64,000 bases of DNA from CAVVIH01 sp963748295 (GTDB lineage: Bacteria > Acidobacteriota > Vicinamibacteria > Vicinamibacterales > 2-12-FULL-66-21), in contig CAVVIH010000001.1 of NCBI GenBank assembly GCA_963748295.1, forward strand, positions 62,001-126,000. The letters run 5' to 3'. Below, piece by piece: positions 36,748 to 45,195 of the stretch. The notes below the pieces were generated by a model. It ran no database searches, was not told the origin of the DNA, and saw only the letters and a program-made list of their open reading frames with translations. The translations under genes and the position numbers were made by a program. The first letter of the stretch is position 1; every line of letters begins with the position of its first letter.

Positions 36748-37893
36748 ATGCAAGGCAGGATGTTGCTCGCGGCGGCCGCGGTCATGGCGGCGAGCGCGAC
36801 GGCCGCCGCTCAGAACCTGACGACGCCGCCGGACGGCGGCAATCAGCGGTCAGAAGTCATTCAACAGATCGGGCTCGTGCGCGTCTCGGTGGAATACAGC
36901 AGTCCCGATGTCCACGGGCCTGCCGGCGAGGATCGCCGCGGCAAGATCTGGGGCACCCTGGTGCCCTACGGCATTCACGATCTCGGTTTCAACAACGCGA
37001 AGGGTCCCTGGCGGGCGGGTGCGAACGAGAACACCGTGTTCACCGTGTCGCATCCCGTGAAGATTCAGGGGCAGCCGCTCGCCGCCGGGCGCTACGGCCT
37101 GCACATGCTCGCGGGCGAGAAGGAATGGACGCTGATCCTGTCGAAGAACTCGACGTCGTGGGGCAGCTTCAGCTACGACCAGGCGGAGGACGCGCTGCGC
37201 GTCACCGTCACGCCGGAGAAGGCGCCGTATCGCGAGTATCTCGCCTACGACTTCGTCGATCGGCAGCTCGATCGCGCGACGCTCGCGCTCCACTGGGAGG
37301 AGCTCCGCGTGCCCATCACGATCGCCGTCGAGGATGCGGCTGGCCTCTATATCGACAACATGCGTCGCGAGCTGCGCAACGCGGCGGGGTTCCGCTGGCA
37401 GTCATGGCAGGCGGCGGCGCAGTTCTGCCTGCAGCAGAACAAGAACCTGCCGGAGGCGCTGACGTGGGCCGACAAGGCGATCGCCATGCCGGGCATCGGC
37501 CAGGCGAACTTCGCGACGCTATCGACCAAGGCGCAGATCCTCGAGCGGATGTCGCGGACGACCGAAGCGGACGCGGTGATGGCGCAGGCGCTCGACTTGC
37601 CGAACGCGCAGCCGTTCGAGATCCACCAGTTCGGCCGGCGCCTGCTCGCCGCGGGCAAGAACAAGGAAGCGCTCGCGGTGTTTCAGAAGAACGCGAAGCG
37701 GTTTGGCGACACCTGGCCCGTGCACGTCGGCCTGGCGCGAGGCTACTCGGCGGTTGGGGATTACAAGACCGCGCTGAAGCACGCCGAGATCGCGCTGACG
37801 CAGGCGCCCGACGACATCAACAAGAAGAGCCTGGCGGATGCCGTCGTCAAGCTGAAGCAGGGTCAGGACATGAATCCGCCGGCGGCGCGCTGA
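36748..37893 (+). CDS. Secreted DUF2911 protein with C-terminal TPRs
   Basis: A 381-residue exported protein: signal peptide MQGRMLLAAAAVMAASATAAA, a DUF2911 domain (~40-185, with VEYSSPDVHGPA, RAGANENTVFTVS and YGLHMLAGEKEWTLILS), and a TPR-like helical region (~215-375, including NLPEALTWADKAI and GDYKTALKHAEIALTQAP). The domain is common in Acidobacteria and Bacteroidetes. Function unknown. A GGAGGTG site precedes the ATG at 36748. An ACGCGGAT repeat begins two bases after its stop. Confidence 0.83.
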   Translation: MQGRMLLAAAAVMAASATAAAQNLTTPPDGGNQRSEVIQQIGLVRVSVEYSSPDVHGPAGEDRRGKIWGTLVPYGIHDLGFNNAKGPWRAGANENTVFTVSHPVKIQGQPLAAGRYGLHMLAGEKEWTLILSKNSTSWGSFSYDQAEDALRVTVTPEKAPYREYLAYDFVDRQLDRATLALHWEELRVPITIAVEDAAGLYIDNMRRELRNAAGFRWQSWQAAAQFCLQQNKNLPEALTWADKAIAMPGIGQANFATLSTKAQILERMSRTTEADAVMAQALDLPNAQPFEIHQFGRRLLAAGKNKEALAVFQKNAKRFGDTWPVHVGLARGYSAVGDYKTALKHAEIALTQAPDDINKKSLADAVVKLKQGQDMNPPAAR

Positions 37894-37894
37894 G

Positions 37895-38097
37895 ACGCGG
37901 ATTTCCGCTGATCACGAAACGCGGATCTCCGCTGATCACCAGACGCGGATCGGCACGGATCTTCTTATTCACGCAACGCGGATCGCCACGGATCTTCTTA
38001 CTCACGAAACGCGGATTACACGGATCTTCTTATTCACGAAACGCGGATTACACGGATCTTCTTATTCACGGGACGCGGATTGACGCGGATCTCATTC
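37895..38097. repeat. ACGCGGAT tandem array, seven units of 24-33 bp
   Basis: Seven consecutive units each begin ACGCGGAT. The two first are ~24 bp (tttccgctgatcacgaa type), and the next four are 32-33 bp and contain CACGGATCTTCTTATTCACG. The last is shorter. Spacing and sequence drift between units, there is no fixed spacer/repeat alternation and no cas gene, so it is not a CRISPR. It is the inverse of the array at 23915-24020. Confidence 0.85.
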
Positions 38098-38345
38098 ACT
38101 GGCCGGCTGCCTGTGACTGCGCCAGCCGCGTGACCTCACGCCTCACGGCGACTCGCTCGTCGGCCGGGACCTGAAACGGCATGAGCGAGTCGCCAATCAG
38201 ATCTCTGGTCTTGTAGGCGCGCGCGCATCAGGCCATGCGTCGTATGCTGACCCTCACCGCGCAGGAAATGCCCGAGCTCGCGCCGCCGCACGCCCAACCG
38301 CCATCGCGATCAGCCGATCACGCAAGGCGTGAACGGCTCGTCTGG
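38096..38345 (-). pseudogene. Possible gene remnant, broken frames
   Basis: On the minus strand a coding-like stretch AYKTRDLIGDSLMPFQVPAD... ends at a TGA (38098-38096), preceded in another frame by ELGHFLRGEGQHTTHGLM. Together they look like the C-terminal ~80 residues of a real protein that lost its 5' part. The flanks are the repeat array on one side and mtnB on the other. Not identified. Chance cannot be excluded. Confidence 0.3.
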
Positions 38346-38390
38346 ACGCGGATCTGCCGACGGCGTAAGCTTCCCGTGAGCCTTGGGGTC

Positions 38391-39020
38391 ATGCCATCAG
38401 ATCTGAGCCGTCCTGAACAGCTCGTCGAAGTCGGCCAGCGCTTCGAGCGGCGCGGGTGGGTGCTCGGCACCAGCGGCAACTTCAGCACCGTGATCGGCCG
38501 CGATCCGCTGCGGCTGGCCATCACGCGCAGCGGCGCAGACAAGGGTGATCTGACGCCCGATCACATCCTCGAGATCGACGAGAACTGCGAGCCCGCACCG
38601 CCCGCGGCCGCACGGCCGTCGGCCGAGGCGCGGCTTCACGTCGAAATCGTCAGGACGCTCGGCGCCGGCGCGGTGCTCCATACGCATTCGATCTGGAGCA
38701 CGCTGTTGTCGGATCGGCACGCCGCCCGGCACGGCCTTGCGATCGAAGGCTACGAGATGCTGAAGGGGCTGACAGGCGTCACCACTCACGAACACCGCGA
38801 GTGGATTCCCATCCTCGACAACGACCAGGACATGGTCAGGCTGGCGGTACGGGTGAAGGAAGTGCTGCAGAGCACGCCGGCGCCGCATGCATTCCTGCTG
38901 AGGCGTCACGGGATGTACACTTGGGGGGAAACGCTGCAAGAGGCCGTGCGCCACGTCGAGATCGTAGAGTTCCTGCTCGAAGCCGCCGGCCGGAACGAGG
39001 CAACACCATGGCACTCGTGA
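38391..39020 (+). CDS. mtnB: Methylthioribulose-1-phosphate dehydratase
   Basis: A class II aldolase-fold enzyme of the methionine salvage pathway, which dehydrates 5-methylthioribulose 1-phosphate to the diketo intermediate. It contains LGTSGNFS, ITRSGADKGDL, VLHTHSIWSTLLS (zinc-ligand HTH) and FLLRRHGMYTWGETLQEAVRHVE (third His and substrate-contact region), all at expected positions for a ~209-residue protein. ATG 38391 is preceded by GGGG. It overlaps mtnD by 13 bases, forming the operon mtnB-mtnD-mtnC. Confidence 0.92.
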   Translation: MPSDLSRPEQLVEVGQRFERRGWVLGTSGNFSTVIGRDPLRLAITRSGADKGDLTPDHILEIDENCEPAPPAAARPSAEARLHVEIVRTLGAGAVLHTHSIWSTLLSDRHAARHGLAIEGYEMLKGLTGVTTHEHREWIPILDNDQDMVRLAVRVKEVLQSTPAPHAFLLRRHGMYTWGETLQEAVRHVEIVEFLLEAAGRNEATPWHS

Positions 39021-39577
39021 GAATCCCCGCACAAGACGCTGTCATCAACGAGCCGGGAGCGGTGACGGCTTTCCTGGCAAAACACGGCATCGATTACGAG
39101 CAGTGGTCGACCGAGCGGACCGTCGGGCCCGATGATTCGGCAGACGCGGTGCTCTCGGCGTACGCGCGCGAGATCGAGACGCTGCAAGCGCGCGGCGGAT
39201 ACCGGACCGCCGACGTGATCGACGTCAAGCCCGAGACGCCGAATCTCGACGCGATGCTGGCGAAGTTCAGCCGCGAGCACTGGCATGACGAGGACGAGGT
39301 GCGCTTCATCATCGAGGGGCGCGGCCTGTTCCACGTGCATCCTTCCGTCGGGGACGTCTTCGCGATCGAGGTCGAGGCAGGGGACCTGATTCGGGTTCCA
39401 CGCGGCACCCATCACTGGTTCGATCTCTGTGGAGATCGCCGCATCCGCGCGATTCGCCTGTTCCAGGATCAGGCGGGCTGGACGCCGCACTACACCGACA
39501 CGGGAATCGACAAGGGATTCCAGCCCGTGTGCTTCGGGCCGTCGTATCTGCCGTCCGCGCCGATGCCGCACGCGTGA
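39008..39577 (+). CDS. mtnD: Acireductone dioxygenase
   Basis: A cupin enzyme that oxidises the acireductone of methionine salvage with O2. The metal ligands are visible in EHWHDEDEVRF (H-x-H and Glu) and VPRGTHHWFDLC (third His). 189 residues, normal for the family. The product depends on the bound metal (Fe gives the on-pathway 2-keto acid, Ni the CO-releasing route). Which applies cannot be read. The gene starts inside the end of mtnB, and its TGA overlaps the GTG of mtnC. Confidence 0.93.
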   Translation: MALVRIPAQDAVINEPGAVTAFLAKHGIDYEQWSTERTVGPDDSADAVLSAYAREIETLQARGGYRTADVIDVKPETPNLDAMLAKFSREHWHDEDEVRFIIEGRGLFHVHPSVGDVFAIEVEAGDLIRVPRGTHHWFDLCGDRRIRAIRLFQDQAGWTPHYTDTGIDKGFQPVCFGPSYLPSAPMPHA

Positions 39578-40344
39578 GCGTCGAACCGGCGGCGGCGGCC
39601 ACGCGCGCAATCCTCCTCGACATCGAAGGCACGACGACTCCCATCGCGTTCGTCTTCGATGTCCTGTTTCCCTATGTGCGCTCGCACCTGGGCGGGCATT
39701 TCGAGCGGCACGCCGGCGATCCGGCCCTCGCACGCGTCATCGAACATCTGCAAGCGGAACACGAGGCGGACCGATCCGCCGGCCAGGCCGTTCCATCGTG
39801 GAATGACGGGACACCGGGCGTGCGCCTGGCGTCGGCCGCGGCATATGTCGAGTGGCTGATGGACCGCGATCGCAAATCGACGCCGCTCAAGGAGCTTCAG
39901 GGCCGGATCTGGGAGGAGGGCTACCGCCGCGGCGAGTTGACGAGCGATGTGTTCGGCGATGTCCCGCCCGCGCTCGCGCGATGGGCCGCGCAGGGCCTGC
40001 AAGCGGCGATTTTTTCGTCCGGCAGCGTCCGCGCGCAGCGCCTGCTGTTCCAGCATTCGCCGGCCGGCGACCTGGGGCGGTTCCTGTCAGGCTACTTCGA
40101 CACGACCACCGGCGCGAAAGCCGATCCAGCCAGCTACCGGCGCATCGCCGCCAGGTTGAATGTCGAGCCGCACGCGGTGGTGTTCGTCTCCGACGTCACC
40201 AAGGAGCTCGACGCCGCCCGCGAGGCCGGAATGCAGACGCGCCTCGCCCTGCGCCCCGGCAACGCGCCGCAACCCGCGTCCACTCATCCCGCCATTCGTA
40301 CCTTCGACGAGATCGGAGCGAGCACGTCAGCACGTAGCACGTGA
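39574..40344 (+). CDS. mtnC: Enolase-phosphatase E1
   Basis: A bifunctional HAD-family enzyme that enolises and dephosphorylates 2,3-diketo-5-methylthiopentyl-1-phosphate. HAD motif I is LLDIEGTTTPI, motif II IFSSGSV, the Lys TTGAKADPASYRRIA, and motif III FVSDVTKELDAAR. The GTG start at 39574 overlaps the mtnD stop (GTGA). The last few residues (GASTSARST) are encoded by the first units of the CACGT repeat cluster, so the C-terminus has probably been rewritten by the repeat. mtnA and mtnK are not in the window. Confidence 0.92.
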   Translation: MSVEPAAAATRAILLDIEGTTTPIAFVFDVLFPYVRSHLGGHFERHAGDPALARVIEHLQAEHEADRSAGQAVPSWNDGTPGVRLASAAAYVEWLMDRDRKSTPLKELQGRIWEEGYRRGELTSDVFGDVPPALARWAAQGLQAAIFSSGSVRAQRLLFQHSPAGDLGRFLSGYFDTTTGAKADPASYRRIAARLNVEPHAVVFVSDVTKELDAAREAGMQTRLALRPGNAPQPASTHPAIRTFDEIGASTSARST

Positions 40345-40395
40345 CAAGCAGCACGTCGCACGTAGCACGTAGCACGTCAGCACGTGACACGCTTA
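40320..40395. repeat. CACGT-unit repeat cluster after mtnC
   Basis: About ten AGCACGT/GCACGTGACA-type units in 75 bp, starting inside the last codons of mtnC and ending just before the serine-hydrolase start at 40406. It is the reverse complement of the cluster at 21640-21715. Confidence 0.7.
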
Positions 40396-40405
40396 TAGTT
40401 GCCCC

Positions 40406-42268
40406 ATGCTGTTTCGCGCTTTCCTTCTTCTCGCATTCGTTCCCCTGCTCGTGGCGCAGCCCGCGCCTGTTCCCACCTCGAACGCCGAACTGCTGTCGCT
40501 GATCAAGCAGCGCGTCGATGCCGGACGCAACACCGGCATCGTCGTCGGCGTGCTGCGCAGTGGCGCGGCGCCGCTCGTCGCGGCGTACGGAAATCCGGGT
40601 CCGGGCGCAGCGCCTCTCGATGCCGACAGCGTGTTCGAGATCGGATCGATCACGAAGGTGTTCACGACGACGCTGCTGCTCGACATGGCCGATCGAGGAC
40701 TCGTGAAGCTCGACGATCCGCTCGGAAAGTACCTGCCGGCCAGTGTCCGTGTGCCGTCGCGGAATGGCAGACAGATCACGCTCGTGGATCTCGCGACGCA
40801 TACGTCCGCGCTGCCGCGGCTGATGACGAACCTGACGCCCGCGGATCCCGGCAATCCCTACGGCAGCTACACGGTCGAGCAGCTCTACGCGTTTCTCTCG
40901 AGCCACGAGCTGACGCGCGACATCGGCGCGCAGTACGAGTATTCCAACGTCGGCATGGGCATCCTCGGACACGTGCTCGCGCTGCGCGCGGGCAAGGATT
41001 ACGAGGAGCTGGTCACCGAACGCATCCTGCGTCCGCTCGGCATGACGCACACGGGGATCACGATGACGCCCTGGATGAAGCAGCACCTGGCGGTCGGGCA
41101 CAACATGGCGCATGCGCCGGTGCCGGCGTGGGACGTGCGCACGATCGCGGGCGCCGGCGCGCTTCGCTCGACGCTGACGGACATGCTGGCGTTCGCGCGT
41201 GCGAACCTCAGTCCAAAGGCGGGGAAGCTGCAAAGCCTCATGCAGGAGGCGCACAAGCCGAGACACGACACCGGGCGCCCGGGCCTGTCAGTCGGCCTCG
41301 CATGGCACATCCGCGGCTCCGGCGATCAGACGATCGTCTGGCACAACGGCGGAACCGGCGGCTATCGAACCTGGATGGGATTTGACGCGAAGCGCGGGAC
41401 CGCGGCGGTCGTGCTGACCAACTCCACGCACGGCGCCGACGATCTGGGGCTGACGCTGCTAACTCCCAACTCTCAACCCCAACTCCCAAGAAGTAGTCCC
41501 AACTCCCAAATCCCAACTCCCAAGTTGAGAGTTGGAAATTGGGAATTGGGAGACCGTTGGCAGTTGGGAGTTGTGGAGTTGGGAGTTGCTCTATTTGAAG
41601 TACCAGCGTCCGGAGAAGCCGAACGCGAAGCCGCCCACGTCAACCCCTTCGAACGGCGTCTCCGACCAGTCGTAGCCCGCGTCCACGCTGAACGCGAAGC
41701 GCGGCACGCTCGGGAACGTGAGCTCGCCGCCGCCGAAGGTCTGATACGAGAACTTCGTATCCGAAACCGAGAGGTCCGGCGTGGCGCCGACGCGCGTGTG
41801 GCGCCGGATGCTCGCGCCGCCGCCCACGTACGGCTTCACCCACACGTAATCGGTGACGCGATCGCGGAACGAATACAGCGCGCTTGGCGCGAACTGAACG
41901 GTCGTCACGCGGTCGGCGGTGACGGCGCTGGTCTGCGAGAAGCGGGTCATGTCAATCTGCGCGCCGAGCCAGTTGCGCGACCATGCGCGGCCAGTCACGC
42001 CCCAGCCGAACGTGGAGCCGGTCATCAGGCCGCCGACGCCGAAAAAGTGCGTGGGCGGATCGACATAGGTGGAACGCGCCGCCGGCATCGTGCGCTGCGG
42101 CGTCGGCCGCTGCGGAGCGCTTGGCGCCGGCGAGTACCGGCTGCGTGCCGGGACGGGTCGGCACCTGCACGACGGTCTTCGGCGCCGGAGCCGTGCCGCG
42201 CACGAGGCGGCCCATGCTGCGATGCACGTAGCCGAATCCGTCCGGGCTGTCCGGCCACGAAACCCTGA
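40406..42268 (+). CDS. Beta-lactamase-fold serine hydrolase; reading frame extended through a repeat
   Basis: Signal peptide MLFRAFLLLAFVPLLVA, then a penicillin-binding/class C beta-lactamase-like domain: catalytic S-x-x-K in GSITKVF, the Tyr motif YSNVG, and HNGGTGG as the KTG-equivalent. Homology ends at about base 41460 (residue ~352), after VLTNSTHGADDLGLTLL. From there the frame enters an AACTCCCAA repeat (41461-41589) and continues open to 42268, antisense to the neighbouring outer-membrane gene. These last ~268 residues are not a domain. Such enzymes act on D-amino peptides or esters in the periplasm. Confidence 0.78.
   Translation: MLFRAFLLLAFVPLLVAQPAPVPTSNAELLSLIKQRVDAGRNTGIVVGVLRSGAAPLVAAYGNPGPGAAPLDADSVFEIGSITKVFTTTLLLDMADRGLVKLDDPLGKYLPASVRVPSRNGRQITLVDLATHTSALPRLMTNLTPADPGNPYGSYTVEQLYAFLSSHELTRDIGAQYEYSNVGMGILGHVLALRAGKDYEELVTERILRPLGMTHTGITMTPWMKQHLAVGHNMAHAPVPAWDVRTIAGAGALRSTLTDMLAFARANLSPKAGKLQSLMQEAHKPRHDTGRPGLSVGLAWHIRGSGDQTIVWHNGGTGGYRTWMGFDAKRGTAAVVLTNSTHGADDLGLTLLTPNSQPQLPRSSPNSQIPTPKLRVGNWELGDRWQLGVVELGVALFEVPASGEAEREAAHVNPFERRLRPVVARVHAEREARHARERELAAAEGLIRELRIRNREVRRGADARVAPDARAAAHVRLHPHVIGDAIAERIQRAWRELNGRHAVGGDGAGLREAGHVNLRAEPVARPCAASHAPAERGAGHQAADAEKVRGRIDIGGTRRRHRALRRRPLRSAWRRRVPAACRDGSAPARRSSAPEPCRARGGPCCDARSRIRPGCPATKP
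41461..41589. repeat. AACTCCCAA fold-back repeat between convergent genes
   Basis: The left half (41461-~41523) consists of overlapping CCCAACTCCCAA units. The right half (~41524-41589) holds their reverse complements (TTGGGAGTT), so the whole forms a large imperfect hairpin. A second copy lies at 46027-46090, also between convergent genes, suggesting a shared role as two-way terminators or RNA-stability elements. Confidence 0.82.
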
Positions 42269-42467
42269 CCCAGTCGCCGAGCTCGCGGGTGACTTCGAGC
42301 GCCGCGCCTCGTCGAGCGGTGCCGATCACCGGACTGCCGGTGCTCGGAGACTTGTGAACGGATGCCGAAGCTGTGGCAACGCTCATGTGCATCGGCTCGG
42401 TCTGCGCGTTGACCTTCGCCGGCGTCACACACATCACGAGCAGGATGACCGCTAGATGACGGCTCAT
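41591..42467 (-). CDS. SH3b plus outer-membrane beta-barrel protein, one frameshift
   Basis: Signal peptide MSRHLAVILLVMCVTPAKVNA, then a bacterial SH3 domain (~25-95: SASVHKSPSTGSPVIGTARRGAAL, DWVRVSWPDSPDGFGYVH). After a break near 42105 comes an outer-membrane barrel of ~150 residues beginning THFFGVGGLM and ending GFAFGFSGRWYFK. SH3b domains often bind peptidoglycan, so the protein may anchor the outer membrane to the wall. The start is ATG 42467. It is convergent with the serine hydrolase across the AACTCCCAA repeat. Confidence 0.7.
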
Positions 42468-42585
42468 AGCAACCTCACTGAATCGAACTTGGAATCACGG
42501 TTCTGTTACGGCCGGCCGCCGCAAGTGCCTGTAAACAAAGGGAAGCGGCCCGGTCAGACAGGATCGGAGCAAACCGCGTGCGACC

Positions 42586-43791
42586 TTACTGCAGCGACGC
42601 GGTCTTGACCTTTTCGAAGGCTTCCAGGGAGGCGCGCTCGGTTCGATCGGCGGTCCTCAGCGCCCCCATGCTCGCTTTGTGCAGCGCTTCCGAGCGGATG
42701 CGCCAGCTCTCGTCGCGCAACCGGAGGTATTCCTCCGCGCTCGCCATCAGAGGCTGATGCTGGGCCGGGACCCCGGTGACCTTATCCAGCCGCACGCGCG
42801 CGGCCCGCAGCTCGGGAACAATCGAGCGATCGATGATCTGCGCGAGCGCCTTGGCCGACATCGCGCCAATCCTGAACTGATTGACCGCCCTGTCGTAGAT
42901 TCCCGCGGTGCGTTCTTCCGTCGCGACGAGACGTTCAATCTCCGGCCGCACGTCCGTCATGCCGCGAAGCAGTACCATCGCCGCCAACACGACCACCGCA
43001 GTGGTCGCGAACGTCGCCGCGATCCTGCGCAACGACGGCTTGGCGCGCGCGAGTTGAAACGTGAGAACGAGCCCATACGCGACACCCACGCCGAGCCCCG
43101 TCGCGTTTGCGGCGCCGAAACCGTCGAACAGCGCGTTGTAGGCGAGAAAGATCACCGCACCAGGCGCGAGAGGGCGCAGCGCCTTCAGCGGGATGCTCAG
43201 ATCCGACCGCTGAACGAATCCCTGCGCGAACGCCGTGAGGAACAGTCCATAGACGCCGAAAACCGCGGCGGACGCACCCGCGTGAATCTCGATCGGGTGC
43301 TGCGCGAGGCTGACGATGCCGGCGAGCACGCCGGAGGCGAGAAACACCGTCGTGAACGCCGCGTGACCGACCAGGCGTTCGAGCATGAGCGCGATCGGAA
43401 GGAAGCCCGCAAGGGTGATGGCAAATGTCAGGAATCCGGGACTCACGAACAGCGACGACGCGAGCCGCCACCACTCGCCGTTCGAGGTTCGCGGCCCGAA
43501 GCTCGCGCCCCACGCGACCAGGCTCTCTGCGGCTGTTGCACCCGCCGGGCGCACGATCATCATGACGAAGAGCAGCACCTGGGCGGCGACGATGGCGGCG
43601 GTGACGATCGGCCAGGGTGTGCGCGTGTAGAGCGCCTGCTGGAAGGGGTCCTGCTCTGACCGCTTCGGGAAGAGCACCTTCTTTACGAGTGCGACGGCGA
43701 TGAGCGCATGGTCCAGCAGCCGTTGGCGCTCCGCGGCGCTCATCACATAGAGCGCAAAGCCGCCGATAACGAGAAGGGCCAGGATCAGCAT
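42586..43791 (-). CDS. Rhomboid-family membrane protein, probably catalytically impaired
   Basis: About 401 residues with seven or so helices. The rhomboid features SFGPRTSNGEWWRLASSLF and HAGASAAVFGVYG (Ser in the G-x-S position) are present. The TM6 catalytic His, normally in a GHxxG block, is missing: the region reads FGAANATGLGVGVAYGL. A helical C-terminal domain of ~120 residues (QIIDRSIVPELRAARVRL...) extends beyond the usual length. The start is taken as MLILALLVIGG at 43791 (43812 possible). Without His it may act as a non-proteolytic chaperone, as iRhoms do in animals. That parallel is inference. Confidence 0.68.
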   Translation of the reverse strand: MLILALLVIGGFALYVMSAAERQRLLDHALIAVALVKKVLFPKRSEQDPFQQALYTRTPWPIVTAAIVAAQVLLFVMMIVRPAGATAAESLVAWGASFGPRTSNGEWWRLASSLFVSPGFLTFAITLAGFLPIALMLERLVGHAAFTTVFLASGVLAGIVSLAQHPIEIHAGASAAVFGVYGLFLTAFAQGFVQRSDLSIPLKALRPLAPGAVIFLAYNALFDGFGAANATGLGVGVAYGLVLTFQLARAKPSLRRIAATFATTAVVVLAAMVLLRGMTDVRPEIERLVATEERTAGIYDRAVNQFRIGAMSAKALAQIIDRSIVPELRAARVRLDKVTGVPAQHQPLMASAEEYLRLRDESWRIRSEALHKASMGALRTADRTERASLEAFEKVKTASLQ

Positions 43792-43924
43792 GGGCGCACC
43801 ACCGGCGTCCAACTGTCAATTCGTGTGCCAGGCTCGAAACGCTCGACACTGGCGCGATTTGCGGACTCAGGCGAGCCGATGTGATTGCAAGACTTGGAGC
43901 AGAATCACGAGGTTGGCACCGACC

Positions 43925-45058
43925 ATGACCGTGATCCTCATCCTGGCAGCCGCGGCCGGCGCGGCCTTCCTGGCCTCGGTGATCATGTCGCGCGCGGCAA
44001 ACCGTCCCGCGATCTGGAACATGGGTCTCGGCGGCGCGCTGGCGGTTGTCGTGCTCGTTTGCGGCGTGCTGATCGCGTACGCGATCACGCGGTCGATGCT
44101 GCCAGCCGGTCCCTTGGCCGGCGCCGGTCGCGATCAGAAGGAAGCCCTGACCGTCAAAGTGCTGGTTCTCAACTTCGATCCGCGAATCGCGCGGGCGGGC
44201 GGCGCGGCGCTCCACAGCGCGCTCCGCTGGAACGATCCGCGCGACCTCGCGAATCAGTACGCGGCTGACGTGGGCAAGGCGAGCGGCGGCTTCATCACCT
44301 ACGAGATCGTCGAGTGGCGTGATGTCGACGCGTTCCCGCGCAAGATCGATGGATTCGTCTACACCGCCGATCACTACCTGACTGCCTACGGGAAACGCAG
44401 CGGCTGGCACGAGCCCGATGGCGCCGATTACGACGCGATCTTCCGTGACTTCGGCGTCGTCTCACTGATCGACGCCGGCACGATCGACGAGCTGTGGGTT
44501 TTCGGCGGGCCGTACTTCGGCTACAGCGAGGCGGCGATGGCGGGTCCGGGGGCGTTCGACATCAATGGCTCGGTGCTCGCCGAGGTTTCGTCGAAGCGGC
44601 CGTTCGCGATCATGGGATTCAACTACGAGCGTGGTGTCGCCGAGATGCTCGAGAACCTGTGTCATCGCGTCGAGGCGACGATGAGCCGGGAATACGGCGG
44701 TTGGCGTATCGATGAGCTGGTCCACGACTGGGCGCGCTTCGCCGCCAACGAAGCGCAGTCAGGTACCGCCGCCGTCGGCACGTGCCACTGGCCGCCGAAT
44801 GCGGAAGCGGAATACGACTTCGCCAACCCGCGCATCGTCTCGAGCACCGCGGACGATTGGCTGTCGTATCCGAGACTTACGGGGCGTCGGACGCCGGTGA
44901 CCCGCGACAAATGGGGCGGGCCGGATTACGCGCGCAACTATCTGTTCTGGTGGCTGCGCCACCTGCCCCACGCATCCGGGGTGGCGCCTGACGGCCATCA
45001 AGCCAACTGGTGGAAATACGTCTTCGATCTCCGAACGCACCACCGACGTCCGCAATAG
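43925..45058 (+). CDS. Conserved membrane-anchored protein of unknown function
   Basis: A 377-residue protein with two N-terminal hydrophobic helices (MTVILILAAAAGAAFLASVI and GGALAVVVLVCGVLIAYAIT) and a ~310-residue extracytoplasmic domain. Strongly patterned blocks include IDELWVFGGPYFGYSEAAM, FAIMGFNYERGVAEMLEN, GTCHWPPNAEAEYDFANPR and YLFWWLRHLPHASG. This architecture recurs in uncharacterised proteins of several phyla. No catalytic motif is certain, although the His/Trp/Glu content would suit a hydrolase. ATG 43925 fits the membrane anchor. Confidence 0.6.
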   Translation: MTVILILAAAAGAAFLASVIMSRAANRPAIWNMGLGGALAVVVLVCGVLIAYAITRSMLPAGPLAGAGRDQKEALTVKVLVLNFDPRIARAGGAALHSALRWNDPRDLANQYAADVGKASGGFITYEIVEWRDVDAFPRKIDGFVYTADHYLTAYGKRSGWHEPDGADYDAIFRDFGVVSLIDAGTIDELWVFGGPYFGYSEAAMAGPGAFDINGSVLAEVSSKRPFAIMGFNYERGVAEMLENLCHRVEATMSREYGGWRIDELVHDWARFAANEAQSGTAAVGTCHWPPNAEAEYDFANPRIVSSTADDWLSYPRLTGRRTPVTRDKWGGPDYARNYLFWWLRHLPHASGVAPDGHQANWWKYVFDLRTHHRRPQ

Positions 45059-45195
45059 CGCTTCCGGGTAATTCGATCCCGAACTTCCTACTTACGCATT
45101 CCTCACCCGTTACTAACTCGACCCACAGGTCTCGCTGCGCCGGCGCTGCTATTGTCCTTTGCGCCGAAGAACATTCCGGCAGAAAGGCCAAGCAA

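Noticed and set aside
37895..38097. CRISPR-like array
   Set aside because: Units vary from 24 to 33 bp without separate conserved repeats and unique spacers, and no cas genes are near.
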